From assembly GCF_024171725.1 (NCBI RefSeq), contig NZ_JAMTCG010000007.1, positions 186,001-250,000 of the forward strand: 64,000 nucleotides of DNA, read 5' to 3'. Below the pieces are notes generated by a model. It was not told the DNA's origin. It saw only the letters and a program-made list of their open reading frames with translations, and did no database searches. The DNA comes from Williamsia serinedens (GTDB lineage: Bacteria; Actinomycetota; Actinomycetes; Mycobacteriales; Mycobacteriaceae). Below are positions 19,740-30,697 of the stretch, in pieces (positions within the stretch are counted from its first letter, which is position 1; each line of letters opens with the position of its first letter). Both the position numbers and the translations under genes were made by a program.

Positions 19740-20477
19740 ATGGCGAAGGCAGATGCGTCGAAAGAGGCGAAGGCGGCGGCGAAGGCCGCCCGCAAGCAGG
19801 CGTCGCGCGAGCGGCGCACGCAGCTCTGGCAGGCGTTCCAGATGCAGCGCAAGGACGACAAGCTGCTGCTGCCGCTGATGATCGGCGCGCTGCTGGTCTC
19901 GACCGCCGTGTTCGTCGTCGTCGGCCTGATCGTCGGCCTGGTCTGGTTCCTGCTGCCGCTGGGCATCGTCCTCGGTGTGCTGATCGCCTTCATCATCTTC
20001 GGACGCCGTGTGCAGAGCAGCGTGTTCCGCAAGGCCGAGGGGCAGGCGGGCGCCGCCGGCTGGGCGTTGGACAACATGCGCGGCCGCTGGCGCGTGAAGC
20101 AGGCGGTCACGGGTACAGCGCATCTCGACGCCGTGCACCGCGTGATCGGCAAGCCGGGCGTCATCCTCGTCGGTGAAGGCGCCCCGGCCCGCGTCCGTCA
20201 GCTGCTGGCGCAGGAGAAGAAGAAGATCGCCCGCGTCGTCGGCGACACGCCGATCTACGACGTCGTCGTCGGCAACGACGAGGGCCAGGTCCCGCTGAAG
20301 CGTCTCGAACGCCACCTGAACAAGCTGCCGAACAACATCGACGGCAAACGCATCGACGCCCTCGAGGGTCGTCTCGCCGCGCTCGGTGGCCGTCAGGCCG
20401 GGCCTGGTGTGCCGAAGGGCCCGATGCCGGCGGGTGCCAAGATGCGCAACGTCGCCCGCACCGCCCGTCGGCGCTGA
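19740..20477 (+). CDS. DUF4191 membrane protein
   Basis: 245 residues: basic, Ala/Lys-rich N-terminus, two adjacent membrane helices (about residues 43-64 and 67-90), then a cytosolic domain (GWALDNMRGRWRVKQAV, VGEGAPARVRQLLAQEKK, VPLKRLERHLNKLPNNI) and a basic tail ending in RRR. The same arrangement follows lipA in mycobacteria (Rv2219). Function unknown. TATCCT ends 7 nt before ATG 19740, a leaderless signal. A hairpin terminates it. Confidence 0.9.
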   Translation: MAKADASKEAKAAAKAARKQASRERRTQLWQAFQMQRKDDKLLLPLMIGALLVSTAVFVVVGLIVGLVWFLLPLGIVLGVLIAFIIFGRRVQSSVFRKAEGQAGAAGWALDNMRGRWRVKQAVTGTAHLDAVHRVIGKPGVILVGEGAPARVRQLLAQEKKKIARVVGDTPIYDVVVGNDEGQVPLKRLERHLNKLPNNIDGKRIDALEGRLAALGGRQAGPGVPKGPMPAGAKMRNVARTARRR

Positions 20478-20484
20478 TGCGACA

Positions 20485-20512
20485 CGGCGTCAGGCCGTCG
20501 GTCCTGACGCCG
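20485..20512 (+). terminator. Hairpin terminator after the DUF4191 gene
   Basis: A perfect 10-bp stem (CGGCGTCAGG / CCTGACGCCG) with an 8-nt loop, 8 nt past the stop codon. Confidence 0.75.
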
Positions 20513-20544
20513 TCATCCGGCCGACGCCGGTGTTCCGGGATGCG

Positions 20545-20608
20545 AACCCGCGTCGATCACGCCGACCCGCGCGATGCACGACGCGGGTTTCCTGGCTCGA
20601 CGCGGGTT
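20545..20608. repeat. Two direct copies and one inverted copy of CGACGCGGGTT
   Basis: AACCCGCGTCG (20545-20555) is the reverse complement of CGACGCGGGTT, which occurs at 20579-20589 and 20598-20608. The inverted copy can pair with either direct copy. It lies between convergent genes and could terminate the RDD gene on the minus strand. Confidence 0.6.
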
Positions 20609-20624
20609 TCCGGGTTCCGCGGGC

Positions 20625-21089
20625 TCAGCGGGTGCGCACCAGTGCCGTCCCGGTGGCGCGGTCGTGCAGTCCGCGGCCGTCGGGGTCGTTCAGGAGCGGC
20701 GGGACGATGAACACGATGAGCAGCTGCCGGAAGAACGCACGGATGATGCCGACGCGGGCGGCCCCGTCGACACGCACGACACGCATCCCCACCACGAACT
20801 GGCCGGGGCTGAACGAGAACAGGGTGACCGTCAGCATGCCGACGACGAACCAGATCCCCAGCACGACGGTGGACAGCTGCTGCGCCAGGAACCCGACGAA
20901 CAGCAGCGACACGCCGTAACACATGACCCAGTCGACGAAAAGGGCGAGCACGCGCGGCCACGACGACGCGAGCGACCCGGGACCCGACTGCGGTAGACCG
21001 AGCTTCTCGCCCCGCCACGCACCCGTGTCGGTGTCGGGATCCATGCCCGCCTGGGGTCCCGACAGCCACGAACCGAGAGGTCTGCTCAT
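20625..21089 (-). CDS. RDD-family membrane protein
   Basis: 154 residues. A cytosolic N-terminus of about 40 residues is followed by the RDD domain: RVLALFVDW, two or three membrane helices and the terminal DPDGRGLHDRATGTALV. RDD proteins are small membrane proteins, some linked to ion transport, mostly uncharacterised. TATCAT ends 6 nt before ATG 21089 (leaderless). The same small gene precedes glnA1 in mycobacteria. Confidence 0.88.
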   Translation of the reverse strand: MSRPLGSWLSGPQAGMDPDTDTGAWRGEKLGLPQSGPGSLASSWPRVLALFVDWVMCYGVSLLFVGFLAQQLSTVVLGIWFVVGMLTVTLFSFSPGQFVVGMRVVRVDGAARVGIIRAFFRQLLIVFIVPPLLNDPDGRGLHDRATGTALVRTR

Positions 21090-21179
21090 ACCTCGATGAT
21101 AGGGAACGCGCAGGGGAAGCGGCCTGACGATAGTGTGAGGGCCGCATCATCCCGTCTGTAGTGAAGGAGCCACCGACAG

Positions 21180-22613
21180 GTGTACAGCTCAAAGGAAGAA
21201 CTCCTCGAGGGCATCAAGTCCGAGGGAGTCGAGTACGTCGACATCCGGTTCTGCGATCTGCCCGGTGTCATGCAGCACTTCTCGATCCCCGCGTCGGCCT
21301 TCGACGAGAGCGTGTTCGAGGACGGCCTGGCGTTCGACGGCTCGTCCGTCCGCGGTTTCCAGTCGATCGACGAGTCGGACATGATGCTCCTGCCCGACCC
21401 GGCCACCGCGCGGATCGACCCGTTCCGCAAGGCCAAGACGATGAACATCAGCTTCTTCGTGCACGACCCCTTCACCCGTGAGGCCTACAGCCGCGACCCG
21501 CGCAACATCGCGCGCAAGGCCGAGGACTACCTCGCCTCGACCGGCGTCGCCGACACCTGCTTCTTCGGCGCCGAGGCCGAGTTCTACATCTTCGACTCGG
21601 TGTCCTTCGGGTCGGAGATGAACGGCACCTTCTACGAGATCGAGTCGGAGTCGGGTTGGTGGAACACCGCCTCGCCCAGCGACCCCGACGGCAGCCCGAA
21701 CCTGGGCTACAAGGTCCGTCCGAAGGGCGGCTACTTCCCCGTCGCGCCGTACGACCACTACGTCGACCTGCGCGACGACATGGCCACCAACCTGCAGAGC
21801 GCGGGCTTCGTCCTGGAGCGCGGCCACCACGAGGTGGGCACCGCCGGTCAGGCCGAGATCAACTACAAGTTCAACACGCTGCTGCATGCCGCCGACGACG
21901 TGATGCTGTTCAAGTACATCATCAAGAACACGGCGTGGCAGCAGGGCAAGTCGGTCACCTTCATGCCGAAGCCACTCTTCGGTGACAACGGCTCGGGCAT
22001 GCACTGCCACCAGTCGCTGTGGAAGGACGGCAAGCCGCTGTTCCACGACGAGGCCGGCTACGCGGGCCTGTCGGACCTGGCGCGTCACTACATCGGCGGC
22101 ATCCTGCACCACGCGCCGTCGCTGCTGGCGTTCACCAACCCGACGGTGAACTCCTACAAGCGCCTGGTGCCGGGCTACGAGGCCCCGATCAACCTGGTCT
22201 ACAGCCAGCGCAACCGGTCGGCCTGTGTCCGCATCCCGATCACCGGCAACAACCCGAAGGCCAAGCGCCTCGAGTTCCGCTGCCCGGACAGCTCGGGCAA
22301 CCCGTACCTCGCGTTCGCGGCCATGATGATGGCCGGTCTCGACGGCATCAAGAACAAGATCGAGCCGCACGAGCCCGTCGACAAGGACCTCTACGAGCTC
22401 CCGCCGGAGGAGGCCAAGGGCATCCCGCAGGCCCCGACGCAGCTCTCCGCGGTCATCGACCGCCTCGAGGAGGACCACGAGTACCTCACCGCGGGTGGCG
22501 TGTTCACCGAGGACCTGATCGAGACCTGGATCAACCTCAAGCGGGAGAACGAGATCCTGCCGACGCAGATCCGTCCGCACCCGTACGAGTTCTCCCTCTA
22601 CTACGACTGCTGA
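21180..22613 (+). CDS. glnA1: Glutamine synthetase type I
   Basis: 477 residues, about the length of M. tuberculosis GlnA1. It shows [43 protein letters not shown] and [16 protein letters not shown]. The loop around Tyr405 ([10 protein letters not shown]) is the adenylylation site, the target of GlnE encoded 4 kb away. It makes glutamine from glutamate, ammonia and ATP as a dodecamer. GTG 21180 has AAGGAG 10 nt upstream; a TAGTGT box near 21131 may be the promoter. Confidence 0.97.
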   Translation: MYSSKEELLEGIKSEGVEYVDIRFCDLPGVMQHFSIPASAFDESVFEDGLAFDGSSVRGFQSIDESDMMLLPDPATARIDPFRKAKTMNISFFVHDPFTREAYSRDPRNIARKAEDYLASTGVADTCFFGAEAEFYIFDSVSFGSEMNGTFYEIESESGWWNTASPSDPDGSPNLGYKVRPKGGYFPVAPYDHYVDLRDDMATNLQSAGFVLERGHHEVGTAGQAEINYKFNTLLHAADDVMLFKYIIKNTAWQQGKSVTFMPKPLFGDNGSGMHCHQSLWKDGKPLFHDEAGYAGLSDLARHYIGGILHHAPSLLAFTNPTVNSYKRLVPGYEAPINLVYSQRNRSACVRIPITGNNPKAKRLEFRCPDSSGNPYLAFAAMMMAGLDGIKNKIEPHEPVDKDLYELPPEEAKGIPQAPTQLSAVIDRLEEDHEYLTAGGVFTEDLIETWINLKRENEILPTQIRPHPYEFSLYYDC

Positions 22614-22646
22614 GTCGTCTCCGACGACACGTTGCCGTCACCGGTT

Positions 22647-22677
22647 CCGCCCGCTCTGCGTCCCGCAGGGCGGGCGG
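22647..22677 (+). terminator. Hairpin terminator after glnA1
   Basis: A 13-bp stem (CCGCCCGCTCTGC with GCAGGGCGGGCGG, one G-U pair) and 5-nt loop, about 34 nt past the glnA1 stop. Confidence 0.75.
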
Positions 22678-22717
22678 GGTCGTCTTCGCACCTCCACACC
22701 TGCGAGAATCCCCCACC

Positions 22718-23314
<597 letters not shown>

Positions 23315-23326
23315 CGCGGTGGCCCG

Positions 23327-24055
23327 ATGACGACCTGGCGCGTGGGGACCGTGGTGGGTGCGGTCATGGAATCCCCGACCGCGCGGTCGATCTGGCTGGA
23401 GATCCCCGGTCTGCCGACGCCGCGGCCCGGTCAGCACATCGACATCCGGCTCACCGCACCCGACGGGTACTCGACGTCGCGGTCGTACTCGCTGTCCGAC
23501 GTCCGGGAGGGCGAGACCGTCGCGGTCAGCGTCGAGGAGCTCGACGACGGTGAGGTCTCGCCGTTCCTCGTGCACGATCTGGAGATCGGCGAACAGGTCG
23601 AGGTCGCCGGTCCTGTCGGCATGCAGTTCGTCTGGCCGCCCTCGGAGGCCGACGCCGACCGACCGGTGCAACTCGTCGCCGGCGGTTCGGGCATCGCCCC
23701 GCTGATGTCGATGATCCGTGCTCGCGAGACGACGCGACCCGACGTCGAGATGCGGCTGCTGTACTCGACCCGCTCCCCCGAGCACGCCTTCTACCGCGAC
23801 GAGTTCGCGCTCCTCACCTCGTCGGGCCGACTCCGCGTCGACTGGTTCTTCAGCCGTTCGGCGCCGGCCGACTCCGGGCGTCGGGCCGGACGGATCACCC
23901 GGGACGAGTTCCTCACCGCGGTGCTGCCTGTCGAGGACCATCCGCTGTTCTATCTGTGCGGTGGGAACGAGTACGTCGAGGTGCTCGGCGACTGGCTCCT
24001 GGATGCGGGGTACCCGATCGGTGACATCCGGATCGAGCGCTTTCTCGTCACCTGA
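23327..24055 (+). CDS. FAD/NAD(P)-binding oxidoreductase, ferredoxin reductase type
   Basis: 242 residues. RSYSLSD (FAD isoalloxazine binding), GGSGIAPLMSMI (NAD(P) pyrophosphate loop), YSTRSPEHAFYRDEF and the C-terminal FYLCGGNEYVEVLGDWLLDAGYPIGDIRIERF mark a ferredoxin-NADP reductase-like enzyme lacking a 2Fe-2S domain. It directly follows the molybdopterin gene with a 12-nt gap, so the two probably form an electron-transfer pair between NAD(P)H and the molybdenum centre. Direction and substrate are not shown by sequence. Confidence 0.88.
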   Translation: MTTWRVGTVVGAVMESPTARSIWLEIPGLPTPRPGQHIDIRLTAPDGYSTSRSYSLSDVREGETVAVSVEELDDGEVSPFLVHDLEIGEQVEVAGPVGMQFVWPPSEADADRPVQLVAGGSGIAPLMSMIRARETTRPDVEMRLLYSTRSPEHAFYRDEFALLTSSGRLRVDWFFSRSAPADSGRRAGRITRDEFLTAVLPVEDHPLFYLCGGNEYVEVLGDWLLDAGYPIGDIRIERFLVT

Positions 24056-24116
24056 CCGCCGGGGCGGATACGGTCGGATGCGAGGTTTGGCGCGCGACGA
24101 CGAAGGGTGGACGACC

Positions 24117-24278
24117 GTGGGTTTCGAGCAGGCAGCGGAGAAGGCCGACGAGGCCGCGGGCCTCGCGAGCATCGCGAAGACGCACCTCGAGGACGATCGG
24201 GGCCACAAGCTGCTCGCCGAGGCGGTGGAGACGCTGTCCCACGCGATCGCCGAACTCGCTCGCGCGCAGGAGGACTGA
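24117..24278 (+). CDS. Small hypothetical protein, helical, 53 residues
   Basis: GTG 24117 with GGGTGG upstream gives VGFEQAAEKADEAAGLASI..., an Ala/Glu-rich, probably all-helical acidic protein ending LARAQED. An in-frame ATG at 24078 would give 66 residues; the GTG is preferred for its ribosome-binding site. No family was recognised. It stands alone, convergent with the next gene with only 2 nt between the stops. Confidence 0.55.
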   Translation: MGFEQAAEKADEAAGLASIAKTHLEDDRGHKLLAEAVETLSHAIAELARAQED

Positions 24279-24280
24279 CC

Positions 24281-25231
24281 TCAGTCCAGGCGCACCGCGG
24301 CCAGCAGGCCGCGGTGGTCGGATCCCGGCAGCGGGATCGTCCGCACGCGCTCGGCACGGACGCCGCGCAGCAGCACGTGGTCGATGCCGATGAGCGGTGG
24401 AATCCACGTCTTGTGCGCCGGATAGGTCGGGAGCGGCCCCGACCGTGACGCCGCACCGGCGTCGACGAGGTCGTCGCCCAGCAGGTCGCGGAACGCGGCG
24501 TGGTCGTGGGTCGCGTTCAGGTCACCACCGACGACGACCGGCCCGTCCACGCCGTCGACCTCGTCTCTGATGCGACGGAGCTCGCCGAGCCACAGCTCGG
24601 GCGCGTATGGGTAGGGCGGCATCGGATGCACCGACAGCACCGTGACCGATCCGCCCGTCGGCAGCTCCATCCGGGCCGCGACCGCAGCCAGCGTGAACCC
24701 CGACAGCTCGCGACCGTCGGAGAGCGGGTGGCGCGACCACACCCCCGTCCCCGCACCCTCGGGGGCGGCGACGACGACCCGGTGCGGGAGCAGTTCGTCG
24801 ATCCCTGCGCGCGTCAACGCGTCTCGACAGGTCTCGGTGATCTCCTGCACGCACAGGAGATCCACTGCGTGCACACGGGCGGTCTCGACGACCGTCGCGG
24901 CGTCGGCCCGACCGAGCCAGAGGTTGGCCTGCATGACCGTGAGGTTTCCGACGTCGGCGGTCGCACGACCCCTCGCCGGGACGAGATGCCGACGATCCCA
25001 CCCGGCCAGGGCCGAGACCGCGACCCCGACCGCAGCGGCACCCCGCCGGCGTCGGAGGCCCGCCGCCATGACCGCGAGCGGTCCGCCCAGCGCCAGCCAC
25101 GACGCGAAACTCGCTGCCGCGACCGGCAGCTGCGCCGCTCCGCGGTAGCGGCGCAGCCCGGCCGCCGCGGTAGAGGCACCCACCGCGGCCGCCAGCACGA
25201 CGTCGGCCGATGAGCAGCGACGATGCTTCAC
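24281..25231 (-). CDS. Membrane-anchored endonuclease/exonuclease/phosphatase (EEP) family protein, second copy
   Basis: 316 residues. An N-terminal hydrophobic region (about residues 10-85) precedes an EEP domain with MQANLWLGRAD, LCVQEITE, SVHPMPPYPY, VVVGGDLNATHDH and the terminal GSDHRGLLAAV, the metal and catalytic residues of the DNase I/inositol phosphatase fold. GTG 25231 overlaps the previous stop (GTGA). It is a clear paralogue of the adjacent upstream gene. Such proteins hydrolyse phosphodiesters or phosphomonoesters; the substrate here is unknown. Confidence 0.85.
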   Translation of the reverse strand: MKHRRCSSADVVLAAAVGASTAAAGLRRYRGAAQLPVAAASFASWLALGGPLAVMAAGLRRRRGAAAVGVAVSALAGWDRRHLVPARGRATADVGNLTVMQANLWLGRADAATVVETARVHAVDLLCVQEITETCRDALTRAGIDELLPHRVVVAAPEGAGTGVWSRHPLSDGRELSGFTLAAVAARMELPTGGSVTVLSVHPMPPYPYAPELWLGELRRIRDEVDGVDGPVVVGGDLNATHDHAAFRDLLGDDLVDAGAASRSGPLPTYPAHKTWIPPLIGIDHVLLRGVRAERVRTIPLPGSDHRGLLAAVRLD

Positions 25232-26202
25232 GAGACGGCGAGGGTCGCGACCAGCGCCCGATGGTCGGAGCCGGCGACGTCCACGGTGTGCACGTCGGTG
25301 GCACGCAGGCCGCGGGCGATCACGTGGTCGATCCCGATGAGCGGACCGAACCACTCGTCGGCGGGATAGGTCGGCAACCACCGGCCACCGGCGGTCTCGG
25401 TCGCGTCGGAGAAGCCGTCGCGGAGGAGGTCGCGGAACTGCCGGTGGTCCCACGTCGCGTTGAAGTCGCCGCCGGCCAGCACGCGCGCGCCGCGCTGTCC
25501 GTGCAACTCGGCGCGGACCATGCCCATCTCGCGTACCCACCGTGACGAGTCGTACGGGTAGGGCGGGATGGGATGCAGTCCGTAGACGACGGTGTCACCG
25601 ACACCGGGCAGCGCGACGGTGGCCCGCAGCGAGTTCAGCGCGTACCCGTCGAGAAGGGCTGTGTCCGACAGCGGGAAGCGGCTGAGGATCGCCGCTCCCA
25701 CGCCGCCCGTCCCCGGTTCGACGTAGCGGTGGGGCATCAGTGTCGCCAGCGCCGACCGCTCGATCCGCTCGGCCGCGGCCGGGGTGACCTCGTTTAGCGT
25801 CACCAGGTCGGCGTCGGACTCCCGCACGATGTCGGCGACGGCGTCGACGTCGCCCGCGCCGAGCTTGATGTTGCTCTGCACCAGCGTGATCCGTGTCCCG
25901 GACGGCGCGGTGTCGGCGACCCAGAGCGGCAGCTGTGTCCAGACCCCGGCCGCGACGACGACCACACCGATGCCGGCGAGGATCCATCGACGCGCTGCGA
26001 GCGCGACGACCAGCGCCACCGCGGACCCCACCACCGTGATCGGGACGCCCGCGGTCAAAGCCGTCGAGAAGCGGCCGCGGCCGGGATACCAGTGCAGCCA
26101 GAGCCCGGTGACCGCGGCGGCGAGAAGCAGCGAGCACAGGAGGACGGCCAGCACTCGCAGGACGGTCGGCATCCGGTCGCGTCGCGCCGGCCGCGCTCTC
26201 AT
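25228..26202 (-). CDS. Membrane-anchored endonuclease/exonuclease/phosphatase (EEP) family protein, first copy
   Basis: 324 residues. Three hydrophobic segments lie in the first 105 residues, then the EEP domain: [58 protein letters not shown] and [12 protein letters not shown]. All expected catalytic positions (Asn, Glu, Asp-Asn, Asp-His) are present. The ATG overlaps the glnE stop (ATGA) and its own stop overlaps the next start, so three genes are coupled. An in-frame ATG at 26172 is an alternative start. Confidence 0.86.
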   Translation of the reverse strand: MRARPARRDRMPTVLRVLAVLLCSLLLAAAVTGLWLHWYPGRGRFSTALTAGVPITVVGSAVALVVALAARRWILAGIGVVVVAAGVWTQLPLWVADTAPSGTRITLVQSNIKLGAGDVDAVADIVRESDADLVTLNEVTPAAAERIERSALATLMPHRYVEPGTGGVGAAILSRFPLSDTALLDGYALNSLRATVALPGVGDTVVYGLHPIPPYPYDSSRWVREMGMVRAELHGQRGARVLAGGDFNATWDHRQFRDLLRDGFSDATETAGGRWLPTYPADEWFGPLIGIDHVIARGLRATDVHTVDVAGSDHRALVATLAVS

Positions 26203-29200
26203 CCGCCGAATACCTTGAGCACGACGGCCTTCGCGCGCCGCGTCACCCGCAGGTAGTTGTCCAGGAACTCCGCGGCCTGGTCCTCCGGCCAGCCCGCCGC
26301 GTACGCGACGGCGCGGAGCTGCTGACCCGGTGCCGGGAGCTGGTCGATCGCCTTGCCGCGGACGAGCACGATCGCGTTGCGCGCCGCGGTCGCCGTCAGC
26401 CAGGCCTCCTTGAGCAGGGTCACGTCGGTCTCGCTGAGGATCTCGGCGGAGCCGATCGCGTCGAGCGTCTGGAGCGTCGAGGTGTTGTGCAGTGACTGCA
26501 GCCGATGGCCGTGGCGCAGCTGCAGGAGCTGCACGGTCCACTCGACGTCGGCGAGGCCACCGCGTCCGAGCTTGGTGTGGGTGTGCGGGTCGGCGCCGCG
26601 GGGCAGACGTTCGGCGTCGATCCGCGCCTTGATGCGCCGGATCTCGCGGACCGCGTCCGGTGACACCCCGCCCTCGGGATAGCGCGTCTTGTCGGCCATG
26701 TGCAGGAACGCGGTGCCCAGGTCCGGGTCCCCGGCGACCGGATGCGCCCGCAGCAGGGCCTGGATCTCCCACGGCTGCGCCCACTGTCGGTAGTAGGCGG
26801 CGTACGCGGCCAGGGTCCGGACGACCGGGCCGTTGCGCCCCTCCGGCCGCAGGCCGGTGTCGATCTCCAACGGCGGATCGGCGCTCGGAGTGCTCAGGAC
26901 GGTCCGCACACGCTCGGCGATCGTGTTCGCCCACCGCACGGCGCGGGACTCCTCGACGCCCTCGACGGGGTCGCAGACGAACAGGACGTCGGCGTCGGAG
27001 CTGTACCCGAGCTCGCCGCCACCGAGACGGCCCATCCCGATCACCGCGATCCGGGCGGGCGCCTCCTCGTCCCCCGGCAGCGAGTCGGCGATGACCACCT
27101 GCAGTGCGGCGTTGAGCACTGCCGCCCACACGCTCGACAGGGCCTCGCAGACCGCGGGGACGTCGAGCATCCCGAGGATGTCGGCGGACGCCACGCGCAC
27201 CAGTTCGGCGCGCCGCAGCGACCGCGCCGCGGCGATCGCCCGTTTGGGGTCCTTGTGTCGACGCGCGGAGGCGACGAGACCGTTCGCGACGTCACGCAGC
27301 GCCACCTCGACGAGCTTCGGGCCGGTCGCCGAGTCGGCGTAGAGCCGGATGACCTCCGGCGAGCGGATGACGAGGTCGGAGATGTAGGCCGACGTCCCGA
27401 GCACCCGCATGAGACGTTCCGCGACGACGCCGTCGTCCCGGAGGAGTCGCAGGAACCAGTCCTGGTCGACCAGTTCGTCGCACAGTCGCCGGTAGTTGAG
27501 CAGACCGGCGTCGGGGTCGGGGGTGTTGCTGATCCACTCCAGCAACGTCGGCAGCAACAGTTCCTGGATGCGGCCGCGTCGGCCCCGGACACCGGTCAGC
27601 GCGCGCAGATGGCTCAGTGCGTGCTCGGGTTTCGCGTACCCCAGAGCGGCCAGACGACGGGTGGCGGCCTCGTCGGACAGGCGCAGACCGTCGACGTCGA
27701 GGCGACTGACCGACTCGAGCAGCGGGCGGTAGAACAACTTCTCGTGCAGGCGCCGCACACGTTGCGACTGACGACGGATCTCGGCCCGCAACGAGTCGGC
27801 GGCGTCCAGGTCCCCGTCGGGTCGGATGTGGGCCGAGCGCGCGAGGAAACGCAGCGCCTCGGTGTCGTCGAACTCCGGGAGCAGGTGTGTACGTTTGAGT
27901 TTCGTCAGCTGCAGTCGGTGCTCGAGCAACCGCAGGAACTCGTACGACGCCGTCAGGTTCGCGGCGTCGTCCCGGCCGACGTAACCGCCGGCGTTCAGGG
28001 CGGCGAGCGCGTCGACGGTCGAGGCCACGCGCAGCGACTCGTCCGTGCGTCCGTGGACGAGCTGCAGCAGCTGCACCGCGAACTCGACGTCGCGGATGCT
28101 GCCGCGACCCAGTTTCAGTTCGCGCGAACGCAGTTCGGGCGGCACGTTGCTCTCGACGCGGCGACGCATCGCCTGGACCTCGTGCACGAAGTCCTCCCGC
28201 TCACAGGCCTCCCAGACCATCGGGGCGACCGCGTGCAGGTACTCCCAGCCGAGTTCCATGTCGCCGGTCATCGGCCGCGCCTTGAGCAGAGCCTGGAACT
28301 CCCACGTCTTCGCCCACCGCTGGTAGTAGGCGAGGTGCGAGGCGAGGGTGCGGGTGAGCGCACCCGCCTTGCCCTCGGGCCGCAGGGCCGCGTCGACCTC
28401 GAAGAAGGCCAGCGACCCGACGCGCATCATCTCGCCGGCGATCCGTGCCGACGTCCCGTCGGCGGGTTCGGCGACGAACACCACGTCGACGTCGCTGACG
28501 TAGTTCAGTTCGCGGGCACCGCATTTCCCCATCGCGATGACGGCCAACCGGACGGACACGTCGTCCTCGCCGCAGACGGTGCCGACGGCGACGGCCAGGG
28601 CAGCGGTGAGTGCGGCGTCGGCGAGATCGGCGAGGTAGCGACCGACCTCGGGGAACCACACGACCGGCTCGTCCTCGACGGCGGGCGCCACGTCGCGCGC
28701 AGCCATCTGCAGGAGCAGGTCGCGGTAGGCGGTCCGCAGCGCGACGACGGCCTGCGGACCGGTGACCCGCGCACGGAACACGCGACTGTCGGAGCCGACG
28801 TGCTCACCGGTGGCGGGCACGGCGTCGACGGCGGCGAGCATCGACCGCGTCATCTCCTCGGCGTCCGGCAGCCCGGAGCCCTGCAGCAGGTGCCAGGTGG
28901 ACGGCTCGGCGACGAGATGGTCGCCCAGCGCCTCGGACGCACCGAGCACCGCGAACAACCGTCCGCGCACGGTGGTGTCCTCGCGCAGGGCCTTCTCGAG
29001 GTCCGGCCAGTCGTCGACGGCGTCGCGCAACCGCATCAGCGTGCGCAGCGCGAGGTCGGGGTCGGGCGCACGCGACAGCGACCACAGGAGCGCGAGGTCG
29101 GCCGTCGTCGACCATCCGAGCTCGGCGAGCGCACCGGGCGCCGACTCGTCGAGCAGACCGAGGCGCGCCGGTCCCGGCACGACCGCCCGCGACACAGGAG

Positions 29201-29207
29201 AACTCAC
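26199..29207 (-). CDS. glnE: Bifunctional glutamine synthetase adenylyltransferase/adenylyl-removing enzyme
   Basis: 1002 residues with two nucleotidyltransferase domains: N-terminal [19 protein letters not shown] (deadenylylation half) and C-terminal [21 protein letters not shown] (adenylylation half), each followed by its helical bundle ([17 protein letters not shown] and [17 protein letters not shown]). It controls GlnA1 by AMP addition and removal at the tyrosine seen in GlnA1. GTG 29207 has TACCGT ending 7 nt upstream (leaderless). It leads the unit containing the two EEP genes. Confidence 0.97.
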   Translation of the reverse strand: MSSPVSRAVVPGPARLGLLDESAPGALAELGWSTTADLALLWSLSRAPDPDLALRTLMRLRDAVDDWPDLEKALREDTTVRGRLFAVLGASEALGDHLVAEPSTWHLLQGSGLPDAEEMTRSMLAAVDAVPATGEHVGSDSRVFRARVTGPQAVVALRTAYRDLLLQMAARDVAPAVEDEPVVWFPEVGRYLADLADAALTAALAVAVGTVCGEDDVSVRLAVIAMGKCGARELNYVSDVDVVFVAEPADGTSARIAGEMMRVGSLAFFEVDAALRPEGKAGALTRTLASHLAYYQRWAKTWEFQALLKARPMTGDMELGWEYLHAVAPMVWEACEREDFVHEVQAMRRRVESNVPPELRSRELKLGRGSIRDVEFAVQLLQLVHGRTDESLRVASTVDALAALNAGGYVGRDDAANLTASYEFLRLLEHRLQLTKLKRTHLLPEFDDTEALRFLARSAHIRPDGDLDAADSLRAEIRRQSQRVRRLHEKLFYRPLLESVSRLDVDGLRLSDEAATRRLAALGYAKPEHALSHLRALTGVRGRRGRIQELLLPTLLEWISNTPDPDAGLLNYRRLCDELVDQDWFLRLLRDDGVVAERLMRVLGTSAYISDLVIRSPEVIRLYADSATGPKLVEVALRDVANGLVASARRHKDPKRAIAAARSLRRAELVRVASADILGMLDVPAVCEALSSVWAAVLNAALQVVIADSLPGDEEAPARIAVIGMGRLGGGELGYSSDADVLFVCDPVEGVEESRAVRWANTIAERVRTVLSTPSADPPLEIDTGLRPEGRNGPVVRTLAAYAAYYRQWAQPWEIQALLRAHPVAGDPDLGTAFLHMADKTRYPEGGVSPDAVREIRRIKARIDAERLPRGADPHTHTKLGRGGLADVEWTVQLLQLRHGHRLQSLHNTSTLQTLDAIGSAEILSETDVTLLKEAWLTATAARNAIVLVRGKAIDQLPAPGQQLRAVAYAAGWPEDQAAEFLDNYLRVTRRAKAVVLKVFGG

Positions 29208-29238
29208 GCCACAGACGGTAGCGGGAGCGCCGACGGGG

Positions 29239-30579
29239 CTACAGCGACAGGTAGCGACCGAGCTCGAACGGGGTGACCCGGCTGCGGTAGTCGCTCCACT
29301 CCGTCCACTTGTTGCGGAGGAAGTAGTCGAAGACGTGCTCGCCGAGGGCCTCGGCGACCAACTCGGAGGACTCCATCGCGTGCAGGGCCTCCGCGAGGCT
29401 GCCGGGCAGCTCGGTGTAGCCCATCGTGCGGCGCTCGGCCGACGTGAGGGCCCAGACGTCGTCCTCGGCCTCGTCGGGCAGCTCGTACTTCTCGGCGATG
29501 CCCTTGAGTCCGGCCGCGAGGAGCACCGCGAACGTGAGGTACGGGTTGCAGGCCGAGTCGGGGCTGCGGACCTCGATGCGACGCGACGACGCCTTGTTCG
29601 GCGTGTAGAGCGGCAGCCGGATGAGCGCCGACCGGTTCGCACCGCCCCACGTCGCGGCCGTCGGGGCCTCGCCGCCGTGGATGAGTCGCTTGTAGCTGTT
29701 GACCCACTGGTTGGTGACCGCGCTGATCTCGGGGGCGTGCGTCAGGATGCCGGCGATGAACTGCTTGCCGGTGTCCGACAGCTGCATCGGGTCGTCGGGG
29801 TTGTGGAACGCGTTGGTGTCGCCCTCGAACAAGCTCATGTGGGTGTGCATGGCCGAGCCGGGGTGATCCGAGAAGGGCTTGGGCATGAACGTCGCCCACA
29901 CGCCCTCACCGATCGCGACCTCCTTGACGAGGTACCGGAAGGTCATGACGTTGTCGGCCATCGACAGCGCGTCGGCGTAGCGGAGGTCGATCTCCTGCTG
30001 GCCGGGCGCGCCCTCGTGGTGGGAGAACTCGACGGAGATGCCCATGGACTCCAGGGCGTCGATGGCGTGCCGACGGAAGTTCGGCGCGCTGCCGTGGACC
30101 ACCTGGTCGAAGTAGCCGCCACCGTCGGCCGGCGTGGGCGGCGTCCCGTCCGTCGGGGCGTCCTTCATCAGGAAGAACTCGATCTCGGGGTGCACGTAGC
30201 AGGTGAAGCCCTGGTCGGCGGCCTTGTTCAGCTGGCGGCGCAACACGTGGCGGGAGTCGGCCCAGGACGGTGTGCCGTCGGGCATGGCGATGTCGCAGAA
30301 CATGCGGGCCGAGTGGTGCTTGCCCTGGCTCGTCGTCCACGGCAGGACCTGGAACGTGGACGGGTCGGGCTTGGCGATGGTGTCGGCCTCCGACACCCGC
30401 GAGAACCCCTCGATCGACGAGCCGTCGAAGCCGATCCCCTCGGCGAACGCACCCTCGAGCTCGGCCGGCGCGATCGCCACCGACTTGAGGTATCCGAGCA
30501 CGTCGGTGAACCAGAGCCGGACGAAGCGGATGTCCCGTTCCTCCAGCGTGCGGAGGACGAACTCCTTTTGGCGATCCAT
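29239..30579 (-). CDS. glnA2: Glutamine synthetase, GlnA2 type
   Basis: 446 residues, as in M. tuberculosis GlnA2, with [35 protein letters not shown] and [14 protein letters not shown]. The loop equivalent to the GlnA1 adenylylation site reads [15 protein letters not shown], without the LYELPPEE pattern, so GlnE regulation is unlikely. The paralogues in mycobacteria are less active than GlnA1 and their role is uncertain. TAGCCT ends 8 nt before ATG 30579. Confidence 0.93.
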   Translation of the reverse strand: MDRQKEFVLRTLEERDIRFVRLWFTDVLGYLKSVAIAPAELEGAFAEGIGFDGSSIEGFSRVSEADTIAKPDPSTFQVLPWTTSQGKHHSARMFCDIAMPDGTPSWADSRHVLRRQLNKAADQGFTCYVHPEIEFFLMKDAPTDGTPPTPADGGGYFDQVVHGSAPNFRRHAIDALESMGISVEFSHHEGAPGQQEIDLRYADALSMADNVMTFRYLVKEVAIGEGVWATFMPKPFSDHPGSAMHTHMSLFEGDTNAFHNPDDPMQLSDTGKQFIAGILTHAPEISAVTNQWVNSYKRLIHGGEAPTAATWGGANRSALIRLPLYTPNKASSRRIEVRSPDSACNPYLTFAVLLAAGLKGIAEKYELPDEAEDDVWALTSAERRTMGYTELPGSLAEALHAMESSELVAEALGEHVFDYFLRNKWTEWSDYRSRVTPFELGRYLSL

Positions 30580-30697
30580 ACCGTCAGAGGCTAGGAGCGC
30601 GCTGTTAAATCCGTGTTACGACGCCACGCCGATGTCGGATCCGCCGTTGTGAGATCCCGAAGCCCCGGCGGCATCGCGAACCCATCCCGTCATCCGA

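Noticed and set aside
26700-29276. 858-codon plus-strand frame opposite glnE
   Set aside because: Shadow of glnE; composition is the low-complexity Arg/Gly/His/Val/Gln mix typical of antisense frames in high-GC genes.
30604-30619. GTAAC-N6-TTAAC on the minus strand upstream of glnA2 as a GlnR site
   Set aside because: The half-sites resemble a GlnR box, but only one pair is present, one half deviates, and it overlaps the expected -35 region; chance cannot be excluded without a position-weight scan.
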